From NCBI RefSeq assembly GCF_008704425.1, contig NZ_CP023696.1, positions 5,186,501-5,250,500 of the forward strand: DNA of 64,000 bases. The letters run 5' to 3'. The notes under the pieces are model-generated. The model made no database searches, was not told the DNA's origin, and saw only the letters and a program-made list of their open reading frames with translations. Each line of letters starts with the position of its first letter. Within the stretch, counting starts at the first letter, position 1. The stretch comes from Streptomyces fradiae ATCC 10745 = DSM 40063. Lineage in GTDB: Bacteria > Actinomycetota > Actinomycetes > Streptomycetales > Streptomycetaceae. A program made the translations under genes and the position numbers. Shown here piece after piece: positions 55,822 through 64,000 of the stretch.

Positions 55822-56856
55822 CTACTCCTGCTGCTTCTTGCGTCGCGTGCCGAAGACGATCTCGTCCCAGCTGGGGACCGCCGCCCGGCGCCCCGGACGG
55901 ACGCCGTCGGCCTCCGCCTGGCGGTCCGTCGTGCCGACCAGCCGGTCCCGGTGCCCGCTCACCGAGCGGGGCATCAGCACGTCCGCGTACGCCGACCCGG
56001 CGCCGGCCGAGGCGGCGGGGGCCGGGGGCTCCTCCGCGTCCGGCTCGCCGTCGGGCTCGGCCGCCGCCGAGGCGCCGTCCGTCCCGGTCGCCCGGTCGGG
56101 GACGACCATGTCGCCCCGGAAGTTCGGCACGGCCTCCAGGAGGCTGGTCAGCGAGTCCCGCTCGGACTCCTCCGCGGGCTCGGCGCTCGGCGGGGGCGGC
56201 GCGGCGCGGTCCGCGGTGCGCTCGCGCGGCAGCCGCGCGATGCGCGGGACGAACGGGAAGCTCGGCTCCGGCACGGCCACCGCGTCGTCGGTCTCGCCGA
56301 TCAGCGCGCGGGCCTCCGCGTCCACGGCCTGCACCAGGCGGCGCGGCGGGTCGTACGTCCAGCTCGCCGTGTGCACCTCGCCGGCGACCCGGTAGACGAG
56401 CAGCACCTCCCAGGTGCCGTCGTCGCGCCGCCACGAGTCCCACGCCACCGTGTCCTTCTCGGCGCCGCGCAGCAGCAGACGCTCCTGCACGGCCTCGCCG
56501 AGCTGCGGGCCGGCGTTCTCGCCGGGCCTGCGGACGGGGGTCTTCCGGGCCCGCTCCGCCATGAAGGCGCGCTCCGCGAGCACGGGTCCCTCGAAGCGGC
56601 GGACGCGCTCGACGGGGATGCCCGCGAGCTGGGCGACCTCCTCGGCGGAGGCACCGGCCCGTATGCGTGCCTGGATGTCGCGCGGCCGGAGGTGGCTCTC
56701 CACCTCGATCTCGATCTGGCCGAGCCGGGGGCGGTCGTTGCGGACGGCGGCGCGCAGCCGCTCGTCGATCGGAAGGGTGTACTCCGTGTTGTCCGCAGCC
56801 TTCAGCACCAGTCGTGTGCCGTCGTTGGAGACGGCCACGACACGCAGTTCGGGCAT
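55822..56856 (-). CDS. sepH: SepH, cell-division regulator (DUF3071)
   Basis: 344 aa. The N-terminal DUF3071 domain begins MPELRVVAVSNDGTRLVLKAADNTEYTLPID and holds an HTH (LRPRDIQARIRAGASAEEVAQLAGIPVERVRRFEGPVLAERAFMA). The C-terminal half is disordered and acidic and ends in a basic cluster (RRKKQQE). Known role in Streptomyces and mycobacteria: SepH binds FtsZ and promotes filament assembly for septation. The ATG at 56856 follows GGGAGG. Confidence 0.94.
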   Translation of the reverse strand: MPELRVVAVSNDGTRLVLKAADNTEYTLPIDERLRAAVRNDRPRLGQIEIEVESHLRPRDIQARIRAGASAEEVAQLAGIPVERVRRFEGPVLAERAFMAERARKTPVRRPGENAGPQLGEAVQERLLLRGAEKDTVAWDSWRRDDGTWEVLLVYRVAGEVHTASWTYDPPRRLVQAVDAEARALIGETDDAVAVPEPSFPFVPRIARLPRERTADRAAPPPPSAEPAEESERDSLTSLLEAVPNFRGDMVVPDRATGTDGASAAAEPDGEPDAEEPPAPAASAGAGSAYADVLMPRSVSGHRDRLVGTTDRQAEADGVRPGRRAAVPSWDEIVFGTRRKKQQE

Positions 56857-57416
56857 GGGGACCTCCCGGGTGGTGCCTGCCGACGTCACGTGCGTCGCTG
56901 CTTCCGCTAGTCGAGTGTGGCCTGCCCGGGTGCAGCCTGCCACAACCTTGCCGTGTTGACCGGCGTGTCGGGCATGGGCCCTGGAGCGCCGTCATGGCAC
57001 GGTAACCTATTCCACGACTCGACGTGACCGTCGATCACGCTCCGTCGCAGGCCCCCGTGCGGTATGGCGGCACCGCCGGATCGAGTGCCATTTCCGGCCC
57101 CTCCCGTTGATCCCGGGCACCCGTAAGGGACCGGTGCCCAGGGTTCGTCACAGTACTCCATTCGGGCCATGTCGGTGCACCGGCGCGCCGTCGGACTTCG
57201 TGCGGTGCCCGGCGGTTGACGCTCCGGCAGGGCGCGCGCCGCGGGGGCGGCCGCGGGAGAAAACGGCTGGAACCGGTACGAGTCGCGGCCCCTCCCGGCG
57301 CCGGCACCGCCCGTGATCCGCACCAGCGCCGGCGTCGCGGACCGGCCCCGGCGCGGGAACCGGCCCCGGTATCGGCCGCGCGCCGGAACCGGCCCGGCGA
57401 ACGGGCCGGTTCCGCG
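56857..57416. other. Intergenic region upstream of sepH
   Basis: 560 bp. It should contain the sepH promoter; TAGGTT on the minus strand at about 57002-57007 is a -10 candidate without a convincing -35. Two small open frames (57035-57307 and 56907-57323, minus) lack ribosome sites and conserved features and are not called. A terminator for the upstream oxidase gene lies at 57384-57414. Confidence 0.45.
57384..57414 (-). terminator. Terminator of the MFS-oxidase pair
   Basis: Perfect 12-bp stem (57384-57395 with 57403-57414), 7-nt loop, immediately after the oxidase stop codon. Confidence 0.85.
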
Positions 57417-58835
57417 TCAGTCGCCCAGCACCCGCCGCAGGTACGGGTTGGCGAAGACCCGGTCGGGGTCCAGCCGGTCGCGCAGCGCCGTGAACTCGCC
57501 GAACCGGGGATACACCTGGGCGAGGTACGCCGCGTCGCGCGTGTGCACCTTCCCCCAGTGCGGCCGGCCCGCGTGCGCGGTCATGATCCGCTCCGTGGCG
57601 GTGAAGTACGCCCGATAGGGGGTGCCGCGGTACATGTGGACCGCGATGTACGCGGTGTCCCGGCCCGACGCCGTGGACAGCGTGATGTCGTCCGCCGGGG
57701 CCGTCCGCACCTCCACCGGGAAGCTCACCCGCAGCGGTGACCGGTCCACCATCGCCCTCAGCTCGCGCAGCGCCGCCACCGCCGCCTCCCTCGGGACGGC
57801 GTACTCCATCTCCATGAACCGCACCCGCCGCGGACTGGTGAAGACCTTGTACGGGATGTCCGTGTACGTGCGCGGCGACAGCGCCCGACTGGAGAGCCGC
57901 GCGATCGCCGGGACGGCGGCGGGCAGCGCCCGGCCGACCGAGTTGGCCACCTGGAAGACGCCGTTGGACAGGAACTCGTCCTCGAACCAGCCGCTCACCG
58001 CCCCCGGCGGATCCACGGGGCCCTGGCTGCGGTTGTTGCGCTTGGTGCTGCAGTTGCCGGTGTGCGGGAACCAGTAGAACTCGAAGTGCTCGTTCTCCGC
58101 GTACAGCTCGTCGAACTCGGCCGTCACCCGGTCGAAGCCCATCGGCTCCTCGCGCGCGGTCAGCAGGAACATCGGCTCCACCGCGAAGGTCACCGCCGAG
58201 ACCACGCCCAGCGCGCCCAGACCGATCCGGGCCGCCGCGAAGACGTCCGGGTTCTCCTTCTCGGAGCAGGTCGTCACCCGGCCGTCCGCCGTCACCAGCT
58301 CCAGCTCCCGGACCTGCGCGGCGACCGACGCCGAGTCGCGGCCCGTCCCGTGCGTCCCGGTGCTGATCGCGCCCGCGACCGTCTGCTCCATGATGTCGCC
58401 CATGTTGGCGAGCGACAGGCCCTCGCGCGCCAGCGCCGCGTTCAGCCGCTTGAGCGGGGTCCCCGACTCCACGGTCACGGTCATCGCCGTACGGTCGATC
58501 CGGCGGATGCCCGTCAGCAGGTCGGGGCGGATCAGCAGCCCGTCGGTCGCGGCGATCGACGTGAACGAGTGGCCCGTCCCCACCGTCTTCACCCGCAGGC
58601 CGTCGTCCGCCGCGCCGCGGACCGCCTCCGCCAGCTCCTCCACGGACGCCGGGAAGGCCTCCCGCGCGGGGCGGACGGAGACGTTCCCCGCCCAGTTACG
58701 CCAGGTGGCCGCTCCGCTCCGGCCGCTCGCCCCGCCCGGACGCCCCGGACCGTTCAGGCCCGTCGTACCGCTCCGGCCGCTCCAGCCCCTCCGGCCGCTC
58801 CAGCTCCTCAGACTGCTCAGGGTCCTGCTGCGCAC
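57417..58835 (-). CDS. FAD-dependent D-arabinono-1,4-lactone oxidase family protein
   Basis: 472 aa. The PCMH-type FAD domain has VKTVGTGHSFTSIAATDGLLI, GTPLKRLNAAL and THGTGRDSA; the ALO domain ends with RPHWGKVHT, the family HWGK motif. It oxidises sugar lactones or sugar alcohols such as xylitol and sorbitol (alditol oxidase relatives). The only plausible start is GTG 58835, with GGGAGGGG 4 nt upstream, inside the preceding MFS gene: the two overlap by 140 bp in different frames. The first ~45 residues are Ser/Gly/Arg-rich. Confidence 0.88.
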   Translation of the reverse strand: MRSRTLSSLRSWSGRRGWSGRSGTTGLNGPGRPGGASGRSGAATWRNWAGNVSVRPAREAFPASVEELAEAVRGAADDGLRVKTVGTGHSFTSIAATDGLLIRPDLLTGIRRIDRTAMTVTVESGTPLKRLNAALAREGLSLANMGDIMEQTVAGAISTGTHGTGRDSASVAAQVRELELVTADGRVTTCSEKENPDVFAAARIGLGALGVVSAVTFAVEPMFLLTAREEPMGFDRVTAEFDELYAENEHFEFYWFPHTGNCSTKRNNRSQGPVDPPGAVSGWFEDEFLSNGVFQVANSVGRALPAAVPAIARLSSRALSPRTYTDIPYKVFTSPRRVRFMEMEYAVPREAAVAALRELRAMVDRSPLRVSFPVEVRTAPADDITLSTASGRDTAYIAVHMYRGTPYRAYFTATERIMTAHAGRPHWGKVHTRDAAYLAQVYPRFGEFTALRDRLDPDRVFANPYLRRVLGD

Positions 58836-60111
58836 GCTGCCCCTCCCGCCTCGGCACCGGCCTGGTCAGCCGGCGGTACCCCAGGAACGCCACCAGAGCC
58901 GCGAGCACCCCGGCCACGCCGGGCACCACGTACCCCGCGCGGGCCCCGTGCACGGCGACCACCCAACCGGAGACCGACGTGCCGAGCGCCACACCCACCG
59001 CGAGCCCGGTCCCGGTCCAGGTCATGCCCTCGGTCAGCTTGCCGCGCGGTACGTGCTCCTCCACCAGGGCCATGGTGGTCACCATCGTCGGTGCGATGGC
59101 GAGGCCCGCGACGAAGAGCGCCACGGCCAGCAACGTGAGGTTCCCGGCCAGTTGGAGGGGGATCATACTCACGGCCATCGCCAGCACGCCCACGACCCAG
59201 CGCCGCGCGGGAGCGCCCTTCAGCCGCAGCATCCCGAACACCGCCCCGGCCAGGCACGAACCGCCCGCGTAGACGGCCAGCACCAGGCTCGACGCCGTCT
59301 TGTGGCCCCGCTCCTCCGCGAACGCCACGGTCACCACGTCCACCGCGCCGAAGATCGCGCCCGTCGCGACGAACGCCACCACCAGCACCTGCAGGCCCGG
59401 CGAGCGCAGCGCGCTCGTCCGCGCCGCCCCGTGCCGCTCCACCGGGTGCGGGGCGGGCTCCGTCGCCCGCTGCGCGGTCAGCCACCACACGCCCGCCAGC
59501 AGGAACGCCCCCGCCAGCACCGGGCCCGCCGCGGGGAACCAGACCGTCGACAGCCCGATCGATATCGGCGGGCCCATGATGAAGCACAGCTCGTCGACGA
59601 TGGACTCCAGCGAGTACGCCGTGTGCAGGTCGTGCGGCCGGCCCCGGAGGATCTCCGCCCACCGCGCGCGCGTCATCGCCCCGAGGCTCGGCACGCACCC
59701 CGCGGCCGCCGCGCTCACGAACAGCGTCCAGTCCGGCAGCCCCGCCTGCGCGCACAGCACCAGCGCGCCCGCGGCGGCCGCCGACACCAGCGCCGCCGGG
59801 CGCAGCACGCGGCGCTGCCCGTACCGGTCGACCAGCCGCGACACCTGAGGGCCCAGCAGGGCGGCGGACAGCGCCAGCGTGCCGGTCAGCAGCCCGGCGA
59901 GCCCGTACCGGCCCGTCAGCTCGGTGATCATGGTCAGTACGCCCACGCCCATCATGGCCAGGGGCATCCGGCCGATGAGGCCGGCGGCGGAGAACCCCAG
60001 GGTGCCGGGGGCGGCGAAGATCGCACGGTAGGGACTGGGCAAGGGGCACTCCGGGGCGGGGGCGTGGCGGGTGGCGCGGCCGGCGGGGACGGCCGGCGGG
60101 GTAAGGCGCAT
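58696..60111 (-). CDS. MFS transporter, 12-TM
   Basis: 471 aa. About twelve hydrophobic segments, with the conserved loop SRLVDRYGQRRVLR between TM2 and TM3. Resembles actinobacterial sugar or drug exporters; the substrate is unknown. The last ~50 residues are a charged Glu/Arg/Pro tail coded in the region that overlaps the oxidase gene. ATG at 60111 with GTGAAGG upstream. Divergent from hemH with an 85-bp shared promoter region. Confidence 0.85.
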   Translation of the reverse strand: MRLTPPAVPAGRATRHAPAPECPLPSPYRAIFAAPGTLGFSAAGLIGRMPLAMMGVGVLTMITELTGRYGLAGLLTGTLALSAALLGPQVSRLVDRYGQRRVLRPAALVSAAAAGALVLCAQAGLPDWTLFVSAAAAGCVPSLGAMTRARWAEILRGRPHDLHTAYSLESIVDELCFIMGPPISIGLSTVWFPAAGPVLAGAFLLAGVWWLTAQRATEPAPHPVERHGAARTSALRSPGLQVLVVAFVATGAIFGAVDVVTVAFAEERGHKTASSLVLAVYAGGSCLAGAVFGMLRLKGAPARRWVVGVLAMAVSMIPLQLAGNLTLLAVALFVAGLAIAPTMVTTMALVEEHVPRGKLTEGMTWTGTGLAVGVALGTSVSGWVVAVHGARAGYVVPGVAGVLAALVAFLGYRRLTRPVPRREGQRAQQDPEQSEELERPEGLERPERYDGPERSGASGRGERPERSGHLA

Positions 60112-60196
60112 GGGCAGCCTTCACAGATTACGGGCAGGCGGCGGGACGCGCACCACCGGTTTTCCGCTGTCAGCGCCGGGTGGCAGGATCGGAGCC

Positions 60197-61339
60197 ATGT
60201 CCGATCAGCGTGTGTCCGACCAGCCCGACCCCTCTCCGTACGACGCGTTGCTGCTGCTCTCCTTCGGCGGTCCCGAGGGCCCCGACGAGGTGGTCCCGTT
60301 CCTGGAGAACGTGACGCGGGGCCGGGGCATCCCCAAGGAGCGCCTCAAGGAGGTCGGGCAGCACTACTTCCTGTTCGGCGGCGTCAGCCCCATCAACGAC
60401 CAGTGCCGGGAGCTGCTCGCCGCGCTCCGCGAGGACTTCGCGGCGGCCGGTCTCGACCTGCCGGTCTACTGGGGCAACCGCAACTGGGCGCCGTACCTCA
60501 CGGACACGCTGCGCGAGATGGTCCGCGACGGGCGGCGCCGCATCGCCGTCCTCGCCACCAGCGCGTACGCCTCCTACTCCGGCTGCCGCCAGTACCGGGA
60601 GAACCTGGCCGACGCGCTCGCCGCGCTGGAGGCGGAGGGGCTGCCCCTGCCGAAGGTCGACAAGCTGCGGCACTACTTCAACCACCCCGGCTTCGTCGAG
60701 CCCGTGGTGGAGGGCGTCCTGCGCTCCCTCGGCGAGCTGGACGAGCGGGTCCGCGACGGCGCCCACCTCGCCTTCACCACCCACTCCATCCCCGACTCCG
60801 CCGCCGACACCTCGGGCCCGGTGGAGGCCCACGGCGACGGCGGGGCGTACGTGGCGCAGCATCTCGACGTCGCCCGCCTGGTCGCCGGCGCCGTGCGGGA
60901 GCGCACCGGAGTCGACCACCCCTGGCGCCTCGTCTACCAGTCCCGCAGCGGCGCCCCGCACATCCCGTGGCTGGAGCCCGACATCTGCGACCACCTGGAG
61001 GCGCTCCACGAGGAGGGCGCCCCGGCCGCCGTGATGGTGCCCATCGGGTTCGTCTCGGACCACATGGAGGTCCTGTACGACCTCGACACGGAGGCCGCCG
61101 CGAAGGCCGCCGAGCTGGGCCTGCCCGTGCGCCGCTCGGCCACCGTCGGCGCCGACCCGCGCTTCGCCGCGGCCATCCGCGACCTGCTCCTGGAGCGGGC
61201 CGCCACCGAGCGCGGCGCCTCCGTCGAGCGGTGCGCCCTCGGCGCGCTGGGGCCCTCGCACGACGTGTGCCCCGTCGGCTGCTGCCCCGCCCGTGCCGAG
61301 CGGCCCGCCGCGGCCGGCGCCGACAGCCCGTACGCCTGA
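60197..61339 (+). CDS. hemH: Ferrochelatase (coproporphyrin III type)
   Basis: 380 aa. Inserts Fe2+ in the coproporphyrin-dependent haem pathway of actinobacteria. Motifs: LLLLSFGGPEGPDEVVPFLENVTRGRGIP at the N-terminus, TTHSIPDS with the catalytic His near 196, SRSGAPHIPWLEPD, and PIGFVSDHMEVLYDLD with the conserved Glu. A C-terminal Cys cluster (CALGALGPSHDVCPVGCC) fits the [2Fe-2S] site of actinobacterial enzymes. ATG at 60197; CAGGAT ends 7 nt before it, so the transcript may be leaderless. Followed 9 bp later by the IMPase-family gene. Confidence 0.96.
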   Translation: MSDQRVSDQPDPSPYDALLLLSFGGPEGPDEVVPFLENVTRGRGIPKERLKEVGQHYFLFGGVSPINDQCRELLAALREDFAAAGLDLPVYWGNRNWAPYLTDTLREMVRDGRRRIAVLATSAYASYSGCRQYRENLADALAALEAEGLPLPKVDKLRHYFNHPGFVEPVVEGVLRSLGELDERVRDGAHLAFTTHSIPDSAADTSGPVEAHGDGGAYVAQHLDVARLVAGAVRERTGVDHPWRLVYQSRSGAPHIPWLEPDICDHLEALHEEGAPAAVMVPIGFVSDHMEVLYDLDTEAAAKAAELGLPVRRSATVGADPRFAAAIRDLLLERAATERGASVERCALGALGPSHDVCPVGCCPARAERPAAAGADSPYA

Positions 61340-61348
61340 GGAGGCCCC

Positions 61349-62182
61349 GTGACCGATCAGCCGCCGCCCACCCCGGGCCCTGCGGGCGAGCCGCCGCTGG
61401 AGGAACTGCTCTCCGTCGCCCTGGAGGCCGCCCGGCGCGCCGGCGCCCTGCTGCGCGACGGCCGCCCGGTGGACCTGGGCGTCGCCGCGACCAAGTCGAG
61501 CCCCATCGACGTGGTCACCGAGATGGACATCGCCGCCGAGAAGCTGATCACCGACCACCTGGCGGAGCACCGGCCCCACGACGGCCTGCTCGGCGAGGAG
61601 GGCGGCGCCTCCGAGGGCACCAGCGGCATCCGCTGGGTGGTCGACCCCCTGGACGGCACGGTGAACTACCTGTACGGCCTGCCGACCTGGGCGGTGTCCA
61701 TCGCCGCCGAGCGGGACGGCGAGGCGCTCGTCGGCGTCGTGGAGGTCCCCCTGCGCGGCGAGACGTTCCAGGCCGTACGGGGGCGGGGGGCCTGGCTGGG
61801 GGAGCGGCGGCTGCGCTGCCGCCCGGCCCCGCAGCTGGACCGGGCGCTCATCGCGACCGGGTTCAACTACGTCACCACCGTCCGCGCCCACCAGGCCGAG
61901 GTGGCCCACCGGCTGCTGCCGCTGGTGCGGGACGTACGCCGGAGCGGGTCGGCCGCCGTCGACCTGGCCGACGTGGCCGCCGGCCGGCTGGACGGCTACT
62001 ACGAGCGGGGCCTGCGCCCCTGGGACCGGGCGGCCGGGGCGCTCATCGCGCGCGAGGCGGGCGCCCTGACCGGCGGCCGTCCCGGCGGGCGGGAGGACGA
62101 CGCCCTGACCGTGGCCGCCCCGCCCGGCGTGTTCGAACCGCTCCAGGCCCTCCTGGAGGACTTCGGGGCCTGGCACGACTGA
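61349..62182 (+). CDS. Inositol monophosphatase family protein
   Basis: 277 aa. All metal motifs: VTEMD, GEEGG, WVVDPLDGTVNY and the C-terminal LRPWDRAAGALIAREAGA. The family dephosphorylates inositol-1-P, histidinol-P, fructose-1,6-bisP or PAP with Mg2+; the substrate cannot be fixed from sequence. The GTG at 61349 follows GAGGAGG, 9 bp after the hemH stop: one operon. Confidence 0.92.
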   Translation: MTDQPPPTPGPAGEPPLEELLSVALEAARRAGALLRDGRPVDLGVAATKSSPIDVVTEMDIAAEKLITDHLAEHRPHDGLLGEEGGASEGTSGIRWVVDPLDGTVNYLYGLPTWAVSIAAERDGEALVGVVEVPLRGETFQAVRGRGAWLGERRLRCRPAPQLDRALIATGFNYVTTVRAHQAEVAHRLLPLVRDVRRSGSAAVDLADVAAGRLDGYYERGLRPWDRAAGALIAREAGALTGGRPGGREDDALTVAAPPGVFEPLQALLEDFGAWHD

Positions 62183-62416
62183 CGGGGTCCGCCGTTCACC
62201 CGCGCGGGCGGTGGATGGCGCCTCACGGCCCTCACGGGGTCACGGAGGCGCGCGCCGCACCACCCTGCCAGGGGCGGCGGCGCGGGCGGCACCGTCCGCC
62301 GCTCAGGAGTCGCCGCCACGGGAGGCCGTACAGGCCGTACCAGAGCCCCGCCCGGCGGCGCGAGAGCCCTGCGGCCCGCGCTCCCGGGCCGTGCGGTCCG
62401 CCGCGCCCTGACCGTA

Positions 62417-62444
62417 GGTCCCGTCTTCGGGACCTTCGGTCCCG
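62417..62444 (+). promoter_or_regulatory. Two mutually exclusive hairpins after the IMPase-family gene
   Basis: GGTCCCG (62417-62423), CGGGACC (62428-62434) and GGTCCCG (62438-62444): the middle arm can pair with either neighbour. Probably a terminator with a redundant arm. The remainder of 62183-62526 shows no gene. Confidence 0.4.
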
Positions 62445-62520
62445 CGCGGACCGTTGGCGGGCGATCGGCCCCGGCGGGCGCCCGGGGCCGGACCCGGCTC
62501 CCGCGCCAGGGCCGCAAGGG

Positions 62521-62526
62521 CCTAGG
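62521..62526. repeat. Target-site duplication, left copy
   Basis: CCTAGG adjoins the left end of the insertion sequence and matches the right copy at 63599-63604. IS481-type elements target NCTAGN. Confidence 0.88.
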
Positions 62527-63598
62527 TGTTCTGTCCCGGGAGGTTGTGGACGGGTGATGCAGGTCTCGGCTGAGGGATCTTGAAATGGGTGAGGGCCTTC
62601 TGGCCTGGTGTGGATTGCGACATCTGCACCGGCGACCAGAAAGGCCCTCGTGCCCCACCGTAATGCACCCCTGACCGAGACCGGACGGCTGCGCCTGGCC
62701 CGCTGCGTGGTCAAGGACGGCTGGCCGCTTCGGCGGGCCGCCGAACGTTTCCAGGTCTCACCCACCACCGCCCATCGATGGGCTGCCCGCTACCGGGCCA
62801 TGGGCGAGGCCGGGATGGGCGACCGTTCCTCCCGTCCGCACGCAAGCCCGCGCCGGACCCCGACCCGCACCGAACGCCGGATCATCAAGGTCCGCCTCAT
62901 CCGCCGGTGGGGGCCGGCCCGCATCGCCCACCTCCTGGACCTGGTGCCCTCCACGGTCCACCGCGTGCTGACCCGCTTCGGGCTGGCCCGCCTGACCTCC
63001 CTGGACCGGGCCACCGGCCGTGTCATACGACGCTACGAACGCGACCGGCCCGGCGAACTCGTGCACGTCGACATCAAGAAACTCGGCAACATCCCCGACG
63101 GCGGCGGCCACAAGACCCTCGGCCGCCAAGCCGGCCGCAAGACGAAGTCCGGCGTCGGCTACAGCTACATCCACACCGCCGTCGACGACCACTCCCGTCT
63201 CGCCTACAGCGAGATCCTGGCCGACGAGAAGAGGGAGACCGCCACCACCTTCTGGCAGCGGGCCCACGCCTACTTCGCCTCATGCGGGATCACGGTGCAG
63301 CGGGTCCTGACCGACAACGGCTCGTGCTACAGATCCCACGCCTGGCGCGACGCGCTGGCGGCGGCCGGGATCACCCACAAGCGAACCCGGCCCTACCGGC
63401 CCCAGACCAACGGCAAGGTCGAACGCTTCAACCGCACCCTGCTCGACGAATGGGCCTACGCCCGCCCCTACCGCTCAGAGCAGGAACGACGCGATGCCTT
63501 CCCCGACTGGCTGCATACCTACAATCACCACCGCGGACACACCGCGCTCGCAGGCAAACCACCCGCCAGCCGCGTCCCCAACCTCACAGGGCAATACA
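62527..63598 (+). mobile_element. IS481-family insertion sequence, complete (1072 bp)
   Basis: Terminal inverted repeats start TGTTCTGTCC on the left and TGTATTGCCC (reverse complement) on the right, 20 of 26 matching, and are bounded by CCTAGG on both sides. One transposase gene fills the element. The target fits the IS481 preference. Both ends and the gene appear intact, so it may be active. Confidence 0.88.
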
Positions 63599-63603
63599 CC
63601 TAG
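62650..63603 (+). CDS. IS481-family transposase
   Basis: 317 aa. N-terminal HTHs (RLRLARCVVKDGWPLRRAAERFQVSPTTAHRW) are followed by an rve-type DDE domain with Asp141 (HVDIKKL), Asp222 (LTDNGSC) and Glu258 (NGKVERF); 35 residues separate the last two, as is typical. The GTG at 62650 follows AAAGG. The element ends at 63598: the final Thr codon straddles the IS end, and the TAG stop (63601-63603) lies wholly in the CCTAGG target duplication. Confidence 0.94.
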   Translation: MPHRNAPLTETGRLRLARCVVKDGWPLRRAAERFQVSPTTAHRWAARYRAMGEAGMGDRSSRPHASPRRTPTRTERRIIKVRLIRRWGPARIAHLLDLVPSTVHRVLTRFGLARLTSLDRATGRVIRRYERDRPGELVHVDIKKLGNIPDGGGHKTLGRQAGRKTKSGVGYSYIHTAVDDHSRLAYSEILADEKRETATTFWQRAHAYFASCGITVQRVLTDNGSCYRSHAWRDALAAAGITHKRTRPYRPQTNGKVERFNRTLLDEWAYARPYRSEQERRDAFPDWLHTYNHHRGHTALAGKPPASRVPNLTGQYT

Positions 63604-63604
63604 G
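63599..63604. repeat. Target-site duplication, right copy
   Basis: CCTAGG, identical to 62521-62526. It contains the transposase stop codon. Confidence 0.88.
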
Positions 63605-63655
63605 CCAGGGCCCCACGGCCCTTGCGGGCGGTCGCCGGAGAGGCCCGTGGGCATG

Positions 63656-63693
63656 CGAAGGCCCCGGAGTCCCGAGGGACGCCGGGGCCTTCG
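63656..63693. terminator. Terminator downstream of the small C-terminal-window gene
   Basis: Perfect 12-bp outer stem (63656-63667 with 63682-63693) with an additional inner GTCCC/GGGAC pairing. It ends 11 bp from the 63705 stop codon of the minus-strand gene. Confidence 0.82.
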
Positions 63694-63704
63694 AGGGCGG
63701 TCCG

Positions 63705-63887
63705 TCAGACGGAGACCGGGGAGATGGAGGAGACCTCCACGCCGTGCTCCGCCGCGAGGCGCCGGAGGTCGTCCAGCTCCGCCTGCTCGACGTCGGCCAG
63801 GAAGTCGTCTCCGGTCTCCCGCGCCCGCGTCAGGTCGGTTTCCGTCGCCCTTATGCGCTGCAGCAGTCCTGCGGTGAAAGCGTCCAT
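63705..63887 (-). CDS. Small conserved helical protein
   Basis: 60 aa, almost entirely helical and charged: LLQRIRATETDLTRARETGDDFLADVEQAELDDLRRLAAEHGV, a coiled-coil-like heptad pattern. Start ATG at 63887 preceded by GGGGG. Common as a small unannotated actinobacterial protein. Function unknown. Followed by a good terminator, which supports it as a real gene. Confidence 0.75.
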   Translation of the reverse strand: MDAFTAGLLQRIRATETDLTRARETGDDFLADVEQAELDDLRRLAAEHGVEVSSISPVSV

Positions 63888-64000
63888 GATGCGCCCCCTC
63901 GTCATGGGTCGGTGGTGGCACGGGGGTGTGCCGAGGGTGGGGTCCGGACCACGCACAGCGCCTCTGGGGGACAGAGCGGCTCGTGGCCGTGCCACATACA

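Noticed and set aside
57035..57307. Possible 90-aa gene upstream of sepH
   Set aside because: No ribosome site, skewed composition and no conserved feature; kept as intergenic.

Overview
The window is a core chromosomal segment of a Streptomyces species or a very close relative. The support is very high G+C with GTG/TTG starts, plus whiH next to hrdB, a class II (B12-dependent) nrdRJ pair, LexA, SepH, an HPr gene with a DasR-type operator, and a c-di-AMP riboswitch ahead of an M23 peptidase. From memory, the order lexA-nrdRJ-rnhB-recQ-whiH-hrdB-parE-parC-ptsH-patA-tdk-sepH-hemH follows the S. coelicolor backbone. I could not align it. No rRNA, tRNA or CRISPR array was seen.

Layout. (1) 0-16 kb: secreted serine protease, DinG-like helicase, LexA with an SOS box, nrdR-nrdJ with two NrdR boxes, a TerD protein, a DUF4937 protein, a divergent TetR/ABC-F pair with paired operators, an ADP-ribosylglycohydrolase and RNase HII. 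(2) 16-30 kb is the more variable stretch: a RecQ helicase carrying a C-terminal phosphoribosyltransferase-like domain; a SoxR gene broken by a one-base frameshift; an MFS pump and ABM-domain gene behind a SoxR-type operator; a DUF4192 gene preceded by paired DnaA-box-like sites; a glycogen-debranching-like protein; a Nudix-HTH regulator; and an ABC ATPase-permease fusion. (3) 29.7-34 kb: whiH behind a WhiG-type promoter, hrdB and a trypsin-like protease. (4) 34-47 kb: parE, a CobW-type GTPase, parC, a two-subunit M16 peptidase operon, a riboswitch-controlled M23 peptidase, a GntR regulator and ptsH. (5) 47-64 kb: a GNAT/acyl-CoA synthetase-like acetyltransferase (PatA type), a DUF5998-phosphodiesterase pair, tdk, VOC and rhodanese proteins, sepH, an FAD sugar-lactone oxidase overlapping an MFS gene, hemH, an inositol monophosphatase family gene and a complete IS481-type insertion.

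How it fits together. DNA supply, topology and repair are grouped (nrdRJ, tdk, parE/parC, dinG, recQ, lexA), as are development and cell division (whiH, hrdB, sepH) and nutrient or second-messenger sensing (HPr/DasR, c-di-AMP, PatA).

The best leads are: the soxR frameshift beside an apparently intact SoxR target operon; a LexA-like box in front of parE; the RecQ-phosphoribosyltransferase fusion; the IS whose transposase stop codon comes from the target duplication; the inverted paired operators between tetR and the ABC-F gene; and a leaderless Nudix regulator with an operator inside its promoter. I did not find one clearly new multi-gene defence or biosynthetic system.
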